A stretch of 64,000 nt of DNA from CAYVIB01 sp964451365 (GTDB taxonomy: Bacteria > Pseudomonadota > Gammaproteobacteria > Pseudomonadales > Cellvibrionaceae): assembly GCA_964451365.1 (NCBI GenBank), contig CAYVIB010000025.1, positions 1 through 64,000 on the forward strand. The letters run 5' to 3'. This document shows positions 34,607 to 41,554 of this stretch, in pieces (position 1 is the first letter of the stretch; every line of letters starts with the position of its first letter). The translations under genes were made by a program, and so were the position numbers. Below the pieces are notes generated by a model that saw only the letters and a program-made list of their open reading frames with translations, was not told the origin of the DNA and ran no database searches.

Positions 34607-35877
34607 GATTGGAACCTCATTATTGCCAGTCTGGCCCTGGGTTGGCCCCGGCCCATCATCTGGCTGAAGAAATCGCTTTTTAATGGAGGTATCAGCTCCA
34701 TGCTTATCAGGCCGATGTTTCGGCCCAATTGCAACCAGGGCTTGTTGTTGGAAAAGATGCGATTAAAACCGTGGCTGATTCGGGATGTCAGGAACTGGTC
34801 GCGGTTCTGTTGTTCCAGGTAGTGGTTCAACACCGACAGCGAGCCCAATGCTTGCCTTGCCTGCCACGCTTCACGCAGCACCGAAACCAGCCGCGCGCAG
34901 TCGCGCAGTGCCAGGTTAAATCCCTGGCCCGCGACCGGATGCAGGGAGTGAGCGGCGTTACCCATCAACACGATCGAAGAGCGAATCTGCTCCTTCGCCA
35001 GACTCAATTGCAGGGGATAGCTCACGCGTTTTCCCACGCGGGAAAAGCGGCCGAGGCGGTAACCAAAACGCTCTTGCAGTTTTGCAAGGAACCGGTCATC
35101 GCCCAGCGCCATATCATGTTCGATCTCTTCGCTCGGGCGGGTCCAGATCAATGCGCTGGTTTTGGCTTCGGCACTGCCGCCCAGCGGCAATAAAGCCAGT
35201 GGTCCATCATCGGTGAAACGCTCATAGGCCACGCACCGGTGCGGTTTTTCCAGTTCCACGTTGGCGATTATTGCGTGTTGCCGGTAATCGTGCAGCTCGA
35301 CACCGATCCCGAGATCACTTCGCAGGGAGGAATCCACACCGTCGGCAATAATGACGAGCCCGGTATCCAGCGGATTTTCCCGACCGTCGATATGTACCTG
35401 CGCGCCGGACGCCCTGGGCACGATGCGGCTGACCTGCGCGGGCGCAACGGCCGTTACGCTTTTGCTTTTCAGCAACTGCTCAGTGAGACAGCGTCCCAAC
35501 CAGCTATTCTCCACGATATAACCCAGATTCCGGTTATCATTTTCCTCGCGCGAATAGGTGGACATGCCCGGATGGCCGCGATCGGAAATGTGCACCTGGT
35601 GGATGGGCGTGGCGCGGGAGACAATGGACTGCCACAAACCCATCGCATCGAGCAGGTCGGCGCTGGTGGCGGAAAGTGCGGTCGAGCGACTGTCGAAACT
35701 CGGCTGATACTGTTTTTCCTGTGACTCGGCCAACGGAAAGTTTTCAACGATGCACAGTTTTATCTCCGGCAGTTCGTTGACGATAATCAGGGCCAGTGTT
35801 AAACCGACCATGCCACCGCCGACCACGACAATATCGTAGTCACCAGTCGACTGTTTTTGCTTTTCCGCCGCGGCCAT
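34603..35877 (-). CDS. ubiH: FAD-dependent 2-polyprenyl-6-methoxyphenol hydroxylase UbiH
   Basis: Ring-hydroxylating flavoprotein of ubiquinone synthesis. The 424-residue protein has VVVGGGMVGLTLAL at the N-terminus, DSRSTALSATSADLLDAMGLW, and GNAAHSLHPVAGQGFNLALRDCARL. The Asn in GNAAH, instead of Asp, is normal for UbiH. The ATG at 35875-35877 shares a base with the pepP stop (TGATG); a TTG one codon earlier is less likely. Middle gene of ygfB-pepP-ubiH-ubiI. Confidence 0.93.
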   Translation of the reverse strand: MAAAEKQKQSTGDYDIVVVGGGMVGLTLALIIVNELPEIKLCIVENFPLAESQEKQYQPSFDSRSTALSATSADLLDAMGLWQSIVSRATPIHQVHISDRGHPGMSTYSREENDNRNLGYIVENSWLGRCLTEQLLKSKSVTAVAPAQVSRIVPRASGAQVHIDGRENPLDTGLVIIADGVDSSLRSDLGIGVELHDYRQHAIIANVELEKPHRCVAYERFTDDGPLALLPLGGSAEAKTSALIWTRPSEEIEHDMALGDDRFLAKLQERFGYRLGRFSRVGKRVSYPLQLSLAKEQIRSSIVLMGNAAHSLHPVAGQGFNLALRDCARLVSVLREAWQARQALGSLSVLNHYLEQQNRDQFLTSRISHGFNRIFSNNKPWLQLGRNIGLISMELIPPLKSDFFSQMMGRGQPRARLAIMRFQS

Positions 35878-37220
35878 CAACCTGCCTTTTTTGCCGGCCT
35901 TTTTCGCCTGCCGGCCATCAGCGCTTCAATTTCCTTCACCGACTTCGGCACATCCTTGGTCAACACCTCGCAACCGTCCTTGGTGACCAGCACATCGTCT
36001 TCAATTCGAATACCGATACCGCGCCATTTCCTGGCGACGTTTTCGTTATCCGGCGAGATGTAGATACCCGGCTCGACTGTCATCACCATGCCCGGTTCCA
36101 GTACGCGCCACTCGCCACCGACTTTGTAATCGCCCACGTCGTGCACGTCCATGCCCAACCAGTGACCGATGCGGTGCATGTAAAAATCGCGGTACTTTTC
36201 CTCTTCGATCAGCTTGTCCACCTCGCCCTTGAGCAGGCCCAGTTTCACCAAACCCTTGGTGATGATCCGGACAGATTCATCGTGCGGCTCGTTCCAATGA
36301 TTGCCCGGTTTAACCGCCCTCAGGGCGGCTGCCTGGGCTTCCAGCACCACTTCGTAAACCGCTTTCTGCTCACTGGAGAATTTGCCGCTGACCGGAAAGG
36401 TGCGGGTTATGTCCGACGCGTAACCTTCGTATTCGCAACCGGCATCGATCAACACCAGGTCGCCATCGCGAAGCTTGTCGGTATTTTCAATGTAGTGGAG
36501 GATACAGGCGTTTTTGCCGCCGCCGACAATGGAATTGTAGGCCTGGAAGCGCGCCCCGCTCTTGGCACACTCGTGCTGGATTTCCGCTTCCAGTTCGTAT
36601 TCGAACATGCCGGGCTTGCACACCTGCATCGCGCGCTTGTGCGCCCGCGCGGAAATTTCCGCCGCCGTTGTCATCACCCGGATTTCCGCCGCGCTTTTGT
36701 ACAGCCGCATATCGTGGAGAAAATGGTCCAGGTCGAGGAATTCACCGGGCGGGTGCGCACCGGCGCGCACTTTCGCGCGAATGCGGTTGACCCAGTCCAT
36801 CAGGCGCTTGTCGAAACCGGCATCCTTACCCATAGTGTAATACACCCGCTCGCGGCCTTCGATCAGGCCCGGCAGGATTTCGTCGATATCGTCAATGGGG
36901 AAGGCATCGTCGGCGCCGTAGTCCTTGCAGGCGCCTTCCGGCCCCGCGCGGTAGCCGTCCCATATTTCCTTTTCCTTGTCACGCTCGCGACAGAAGAGCA
37001 CGTATTCACCGTGGTTTCGGTCGGGGATTAATACCAGCACCGCTTCCGGCTCGGGAAACCCGGTCAAATAGTGGAAATCGCTATCCTGGCGAAAGTGGTA
37101 CTGGGTATCGCGGCTGCGGGTTTTCTCATCGGCCGCCGGCAGGATGGCGATACTGTTGGGCTCCATCATCGCCATCAGCGCCTTGCGCCGGCGGGCGATC
37201 TCCTGTTTGGAAATAATCAT
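35877..37220 (-). CDS. pepP: Xaa-Pro aminopeptidase PepP
   Basis: Dimanganese aminopeptidase that removes N-terminal residues preceding proline. The 447-residue protein has the N-terminal AMP-binding-like domain and the pita-bread core with metal ligands in LIDAGCEYEGYASDITRTFP (two Asp), HRIGHWLGMDVHD (His), VEPGIYI (Glu) and GIRIEDDVLV (Glu). It follows ygfB and precedes ubiH, the usual order. Confidence 0.96.
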   Translation of the reverse strand: MIISKQEIARRRKALMAMMEPNSIAILPAADEKTRSRDTQYHFRQDSDFHYLTGFPEPEAVLVLIPDRNHGEYVLFCRERDKEKEIWDGYRAGPEGACKDYGADDAFPIDDIDEILPGLIEGRERVYYTMGKDAGFDKRLMDWVNRIRAKVRAGAHPPGEFLDLDHFLHDMRLYKSAAEIRVMTTAAEISARAHKRAMQVCKPGMFEYELEAEIQHECAKSGARFQAYNSIVGGGKNACILHYIENTDKLRDGDLVLIDAGCEYEGYASDITRTFPVSGKFSSEQKAVYEVVLEAQAAALRAVKPGNHWNEPHDESVRIITKGLVKLGLLKGEVDKLIEEEKYRDFYMHRIGHWLGMDVHDVGDYKVGGEWRVLEPGMVMTVEPGIYISPDNENVARKWRGIGIRIEDDVLVTKDGCEVLTKDVPKSVKEIEALMAGRRKRPAKKAG

Positions 37221-37236
37221 GCTCTGCCTTCTTGTT

Positions 37237-37797
37237 TTAGTGTATTGATTCGCCGGTGGGTCGGTCCGGGCTCCGCTTGAATTCGCCGTGGATATTCAAC
37301 ACGGCGACTTTCACGTACTCCACCAGTTCGTTCCAGTAGACCTCGTTTTCCTCCATGTCGGCATCCTCGTCCAGCACGGCATTGGATATCTGCGCCAGGT
37401 CCCGCAATGCACCGGCGACATCCGGACTGAGCGTGGCATCACCCGACAGGCCGGACGAGCCGAGACCGTGCAGGTAGCCCTGACACCAGGCGCCGAGTTC
37501 ATCGACGCGCCGGTTAATGGTGGCGCTGTCCCCCGGTAAAAGGGGACGGAAGATAAAGTTATCGTCGCGCAGATGCTTTTCGGACTCGGCCAGCAAAAGA
37601 TCCAGTAGCGCCAGTTTTTCCTCCGGGAGTTCCAGGTGCGCAAGATCCATAAAACGGATAGCTTCATCGCGCCAATGTTCCCTGGAAACGTCACTTCCGC
37701 CGGATAACATGCCGCAGAGCATCCCCTGCAGTTCCGAAACGGAGTGTATCGCTCCCATATTCAGGAACTGGTCGTTCAGGTATTCGAAATCATACAT
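37237..37797 (-). CDS. ygfB: UPF0149 family protein YgfB
   Basis: The 186-residue helical protein has the family opening MYDFEYLNDQFLNMGAIHS and SELQGMLCGMLSGG, then WCQGYLHGLG and DLAQISNA. YgfB is linked to regulation of beta-lactam and stress responses in Pseudomonas, though its general role is unclear. Frames stay open to 37854, but the ATG at 37795-37797 fits the family N-terminus. First gene of ygfB-pepP-ubiH-ubiI, divergent from the zapA side. Confidence 0.88.
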   Translation of the reverse strand: MYDFEYLNDQFLNMGAIHSVSELQGMLCGMLSGGSDVSREHWRDEAIRFMDLAHLELPEEKLALLDLLLAESEKHLRDDNFIFRPLLPGDSATINRRVDELGAWCQGYLHGLGSSGLSGDATLSPDVAGALRDLAQISNAVLDEDADMEENEVYWNELVEYVKVAVLNIHGEFKRSPDRPTGESIH

Positions 37798-38137
37798 ATT
37801 CAAATCATACAACCAATGGGTTTTTCCCTTCACCATGTAGACGGGTATCGGCAACCGTCCGACAAGAAGGACAGAAGCGCCAGGAATTCTCAGTTTCTCC
37901 TACATACATCCATACATCGTGTTCGCAAAGCCCGCAGATGGCATCCTGGTTTTTTCACATGAATTTACCTCAGGCCACTCGTTATCCTATCACTTCTCCC
38001 TATCTATGGCGTTATTCCTCATTTTTAAAGAAAACACTATACTTTCAACTGTTCCCGACTGCGATTCATTGACCCGTGACGGGCTCGCAAATATAGTTGT
38101 GCAGTCGCGGTTAATCCAAGAGTACCCATACACCACC

Positions 38138-38344
38138 ATGACCAGCCAAACACTGAAGGATATCGAAAACAAGCTGGATGAACTGATCAGCCTGTGCAAT
38201 CGACTGGAAAAAGAAAATGCCACGCTCAAGGCCAAGGAGGAAAGCTGGAAACAGGAGCGCACCCGACTTCTGGAGAAAAACGAAATTGCGCGCAGCCGGG
38301 TGGAAGCCATGATAGCGCGCCTGAAAAACCTGGAAACCGAATAG
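38138..38344 (+). CDS. Small coiled-coil protein (TIGR02449/ZapB-like)
   Basis: The 68-residue protein is one long coiled coil: LKDIENKLDELISLCNRLEKENATLKAKEE continues in heptads to the end (described from residues 5 to 66). This matches the TIGR02449 family found directly before zapA in pseudomonads and resembles ZapB, so a divisome link is likely by neighbourhood. The ATG at 38138 fits the family; a longer upstream frame has no such start. Confidence 0.85.
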   Translation: MTSQTLKDIENKLDELISLCNRLEKENATLKAKEESWKQERTRLLEKNEIARSRVEAMIARLKNLETE

Positions 38345-38362
38345 CGGCAAACCGGAGCTGGT

Positions 38363-38665
38363 ATGAGTGAAATCAACAGAGTCTACGTGACCATTCTGGA
38401 TAAGGATTACCAGATCGCCTGCCCACCCGAGGAGCGCGACGCCCTGCACAACGCCGCGGATGAACTCGACCAGCGCATGCGGGCAATTCGCAATTCCGGC
38501 AGCGTGATCGGCCTCGAACGCATTGCGGTAATGGCCGCCCTGAACCTTTGTCACGAGTTACAACAGTTGTCCAGGGGCAAGGAGTCCGGGCCGGGCAAGA
38601 ATGATGAAGAAATCCTGGAACGTATCAGCCGTAAACTGGACAAAATACTCGACTCCGCAGGTTAA
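38363..38665 (+). CDS. zapA: Cell division protein ZapA
   Basis: Stabilises FtsZ filaments as a tetramer. The 100-residue protein has the ZapA fold: VYVTILDKDYQIACPPEERDAL (residues 6-27), then DELDQRMRAIRNSG, GLERIAVMAALNLCHEL and a C-terminal coiled coil. GGAG precedes the ATG. The terminator at 38677-38704 follows and the 6S RNA gene comes next, a conserved order. Confidence 0.95.
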   Translation: MSEINRVYVTILDKDYQIACPPEERDALHNAADELDQRMRAIRNSGSVIGLERIAVMAALNLCHELQQLSRGKESGPGKNDEEILERISRKLDKILDSAG

Positions 38666-38676
38666 TTTTTGTTTTT

Positions 38677-38704
38677 ACCGGCTATCTTTCCAGCCGTTTT
38701 TTTT
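38677..38704 (+). terminator. Intrinsic terminator after zapA
   Basis: CGGCT (38679-38683) pairs with AGCCG (38692-38696), followed by eight T residues. Confidence 0.75.
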
Positions 38705-38789
38705 GCTGTTGAAAAAAATTTGCCTACTTGCCGGAAAGTCCAGAATGTCAAGACTGTTATCCTGAAAACCCGGTGATATACTTAAGTCA

Positions 38790-38961
38790 TTGCCTGGGAT
38801 GTTCGCCAGTTAGCCTAATCCCTGAGCCGATAAATCCCTAAAAGGAGGTTACTCGTTTGTGCTGGTGAGCATGTCCGCGAGACGGAAAGCCTAATGCATA
38901 GCAGTTCCCTCCCCCTTGAACCTACGGTTCAAGGTACAGCTAGCAGCGGCATCCCGGGCAA
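38790..38961 (+). ncRNA. ssrS: 6S RNA
   Basis: A promoter-mimic RNA that binds sigma-70 RNA polymerase in stationary phase. TTGCCTGGGATG (38790-38801) pairs with CATCCCGGGCAA (38950-38961), with one G-U pair, as the closing stem. Inside are the typical GATGTTCGCCAG start, CCCTGAGCCGATA, TGGTGAGCATG, GAACCTACGGTTCAAGG and AGCAGCGGCATC segments. It sits between zapA and fau, the conserved locus. A -10 box TATACT lies at 38777-38782, eight bases before the stem; a weak -35 CTGTTA is at 38754-38759. Ends are set from the stem and may be off by a few bases. Confidence 0.93.
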
Positions 38962-39021
38962 CTTTTATTTCACCTCGCGTTTTTCACTTAACGCTTCCAA
39001 TCGGTAGTTCCTGATTTATTC

Positions 39022-39636
39022 ATGAACAAAAGTGCGCTTCGCCTCGAAGCCAGAAAGAGAAGACGCAACCTCAATCATATCGATCAATTAAACGCCGCCC
39101 GCGCGCTCGCGGGACAACTCAGGCGACTGCCTGTGTATCGCCGCGCCGCCAATATCGCTTTTTATATTGCCAACGACGGCGAGTTGAGTCCGGTACTTGC
39201 GCTGAAACAGGCGCTGATGCGAAAAAAGTGCTGCTACCTGCCGTGCCTGACCGCGAGAAACAGCATGATCTTCCGACGCTACACCCGTGCCACCAGGATG
39301 ATTCCGAACATCTATAAAATTCCGGAACCGCAACCGAGGTCGGCCGGTATTCCGGCCACCCAACTGGATGTGGTGTTGCTACCGCTGGTGGCCTTCGACC
39401 GGAAGGGAAATCGACTGGGAATGGGCGGAGGTTTTTACGACCGCACTTTCGCCTTTAAAAAGCGCCTTTACTTGCGCCGGCCGGTACTGATCGGTCTCGC
39501 GCACAGCGTTCAGGAGGTGGACACGCTTCCAATAAACAACTGGGATGTTCCACTGGATTATGTGGTAACGGAGAAGGATATTTTTCGTACCGGAGGGGCG
39601 GTAAAAGCGGGCGGCATGATACCGCCCGGAAGTTGA
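39022..39636 (+). CDS. fau: 5-formyltetrahydrofolate cyclo-ligase
   Basis: ATP-dependent enzyme returning 5-formyl-THF to the folate pool; also called YgfA. The 204-residue protein has LRLEARKRRRNLNHI, IAFYIANDGELSP, VVLLPLVAFDRKGNRLGMGGGFYDRTF (phosphate-binding loop) and GLAHSVQEVDTLPINNWDVPLDYVVTE. It lies just after 6S RNA, as in E. coli, where the two are processed from one transcript. That may also hold here. Confidence 0.94.
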   Translation: MNKSALRLEARKRRRNLNHIDQLNAARALAGQLRRLPVYRRAANIAFYIANDGELSPVLALKQALMRKKCCYLPCLTARNSMIFRRYTRATRMIPNIYKIPEPQPRSAGIPATQLDVVLLPLVAFDRKGNRLGMGGGFYDRTFAFKKRLYLRRPVLIGLAHSVQEVDTLPINNWDVPLDYVVTEKDIFRTGGAVKAGGMIPPGS

Positions 39637-39637
39637 T

Positions 39638-39778
39638 TTACTCGCTGACACCCTGCTGACGTTCAGCCGGGGGCGCGGATTCCTGTTCCGCTTCAAATCC
39701 CTCTGTTATACCTAAACTGCTAACCAATATTCCTACCAGAAAAATAATCGCTGCAAGAGTCATTACATCGGTTTTCAT
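39638..39778 (-). CDS. Tiny single-pass membrane protein
   Basis: A 46-residue reading frame starts at ATG 39776-39778 and stops right after the fau stop. It has one membrane segment (VMTLAAIIFLVGILVSSLG) and a polar acidic tail (EGFEAEQESAPPAERQQG). The clean helix-plus-tail layout, and its opposite orientation to fau, suggest a real small protein, but no family was recognised and the ribosome-binding site is weak (AAGG about 16 bases upstream). Confidence 0.5.
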   Translation of the reverse strand: MKTDVMTLAAIIFLVGILVSSLGITEGFEAEQESAPPAERQQGVSE

Positions 39779-40161
39779 TGTTGATACCAGCCTTTGCTCC
39801 ACATTTTATTTTTGAAAACTTGTATTTGTGCTCGCAACAGCCACTTATAAATTGCGGGGCAGGATTTATACCTATTTGCACGTCAAATTTCAATTACCAT
39901 CGATTTTGGTAATACCTGCATTAAAGGGTAGTACGGAGGATTTGTTATGCCAGGAGGACTTCTCCGTTGTGTTAACCCTATCACAGCCGAAGTAACTACT
40001 TACATGTCAGTTTGATTACAACATCACAAAAATTTTCCCTTGTTGTCCGCTTTTATCAGCGAGCAGAGAGTAAGGAAAAGCCGGTTAAGCAGGATATACG
40101 CACCAAAATCTTTCACTGAGAAGAAATTGGTGCGCAACTTTTTCGGCAGGCCTGGGTCGCA
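39779..40161. other. Intergenic region between fau and tesA
   Basis: The region holds a possible 22-residue peptide frame on the plus strand (39947-40015, GGAGGA before the ATG) and an inverted repeat with 8-bp arms CGCACCAA (40099-40106) and TTGGTGCG (40137-40144). The latter may lie in the 3' end of the tesA transcript. No larger gene is supported. Confidence 0.5.
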
Positions 40162-40860
40162 TTAATCGCCTGTTTGAATCAGCGCGTTCACCGCCGGCCA
40201 AATGTTGTCCAGGATTTTCGGCTGCGCTTTCGCGGTGGGATGTAAACCATCCTCCTGCATCAGTTCATCGTTACCGGCCACCCCATCGAGAAGAAAGGGC
40301 AGATACTCCAGTTCGTATTGGCTGGCAAGGTCGGCATACTGGTTGAAAAAGGGTTCGGTGTATCTTGAGCCAAAGTTCGGCGGCAACCGAATACCCACCA
40401 ACAGCACCTTAACATTGGCGGATTTGGCTAAGCTGATAAGTTCAACCAGGTTCTGCTTGATATAGGGGACGGGTTTTCCCTGCAGGCCATCGTTGGCACC
40501 GAGTTCGAGGATCATGTAATCCGGCTGGTGGCGTTCAAGTATGGCGGGAAGGCTTTGCAGGCCGGCCGCCGTCGTCGCACCGCTGACGGAACCGTTGACC
40601 ACGGACACATTTTTTCCGGCTTCCTCAAGGCGCTGTTGTAGTAGATGCACCCAACCACTTTCGGCGGAGATGTTATAGGCGGCACTCAGGCTGTCACCCA
40701 ATACCAGCAAAGTACTACGGCTGGTCGAATTGGGGAGGAATTGTGAATCCGGGCGGGCCGGGCTTGAAAAGCCCAGGGTAAACAGCAAACTCGCTAAAAA
40801 CAGCAACGGCAAAACACGCCGTGTAACCTTTAATCTGGATGTGTAACTGGAACAATTCAT
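40162..40860 (-). CDS. tesA: GDSL esterase/thioesterase TesA family (arylesterase)
   Basis: Periplasmic multifunctional esterase/thioesterase of the SGNH family. From the ATG at 40858-40860 the protein is 232 residues with a signal peptide (RRVLPLLFLASLLFTLGFSS). Catalytic Ser57 is in LGDSLSAAYN, block II is NGSVSGATT, block III is LELGANDGLQG, and the Asp-x-x-His pair is in EDGLHPT. Its start codon overlaps that of the divergent ABC ATPase gene in CATG. The frame is open 49 codons further upstream but would run inside that gene and lacks sense as protein. Confidence 0.92.
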   Translation of the reverse strand: MNCSSYTSRLKVTRRVLPLLFLASLLFTLGFSSPARPDSQFLPNSTSRSTLLVLGDSLSAAYNISAESGWVHLLQQRLEEAGKNVSVVNGSVSGATTAAGLQSLPAILERHQPDYMILELGANDGLQGKPVPYIKQNLVELISLAKSANVKVLLVGIRLPPNFGSRYTEPFFNQYADLASQYELEYLPFLLDGVAGNDELMQEDGLHPTAKAQPKILDNIWPAVNALIQTGD

Positions 40861-41554
40861 GATAAAAACCGTTAATCTTTGCCAGCAGGTACCCGTATTT
40901 GACGGAACGCTGGATATCCTGAAAGGAATCAACCTCGAAATCAAGCAGGGTGAATCCGTGGCCATCGTCGGCGCCTCCGGCTCCGGCAAATCCACCTTGC
41001 TGGGCATGCTGGCCGGGCTGGACGTTCCCTCCTCCGGGGAGGTCCACCTGAACGGCCGGGAAATTACCTCGCTGGACGAAGAAGCCCGGGCGCAAATGCG
41101 CGGTCAATATGTCTCTTTCGTATTCCAGAACTTCCAGCTACTCGGCAGCCTGAACGCGCTGGAAAACATCATGCTGCCGTTGGAAGTGCGCGGCGAAAAC
41201 GACCCCGCGACAACAGCGGCAAAATACCTCGAACGAGTGGGCCTGGCCGAGCGCGCGCATCACTATCCCAAACAACTCTCCGGAGGCGAGCAACAGCGGG
41301 TGGCCCTTGCTCGCGCATTTGCCTGTGAGGCGCCGGTAATGTTCGCCGATGAACCCACCGGCAATCTCGATACCGTCACCGGGGCCAAAATTGCCGACCT
41401 GCTTTTTACCATGCACAGCGAAGCCGGGGCGACGCTGGTGCTGGTAACCCATGACCGCGGCCTGGCGCAAAAGTGCCAGCGACAGTTTGAAATGAACGCC
41501 GGCGAACTTCGCGAAATTGCCCCGGCGGACGTACGCCGGGCGAGGGTGCTTTGA
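40859..41554 (+). CDS. ybbA: ABC transporter ATP-binding protein, YbbA type
   Basis: The 231-residue ATPase has Walker A GASGSGKST (residues about 39-47), Q-loop FQNFQLL, signature LSGGEQQRV and Walker B VMFADEPTGNLD. It pairs with the large permease encoded next, to which it is joined by TGATG. YbbA-YbbP systems of E. coli lie opposite tesA as here; their role is unclear, with LolCDE/MacB-like envelope extraction proposed. The ATG overlaps the tesA ATG; no other in-frame ATG or GTG lies close upstream because of a TAA at 40844-40846. Confidence 0.93.
   Translation: MIKTVNLCQQVPVFDGTLDILKGINLEIKQGESVAIVGASGSGKSTLLGMLAGLDVPSSGEVHLNGREITSLDEEARAQMRGQYVSFVFQNFQLLGSLNALENIMLPLEVRGENDPATTAAKYLERVGLAERAHHYPKQLSGGEQQRVALARAFACEAPVMFADEPTGNLDTVTGAKIADLLFTMHSEAGATLVLVTHDRGLAQKCQRQFEMNAGELREIAPADVRRARVL

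Noticed and set aside
35796..37031. 411-residue plus-strand frame
   Set aside because: Antisense to pepP and ubiH.
40099..40144. NtrC-like half-sites GCACCAA and TTGGTGC
   Set aside because: The spacing of 30 bases between the halves does not fit the 17-bp NtrC site; treated as a hairpin.
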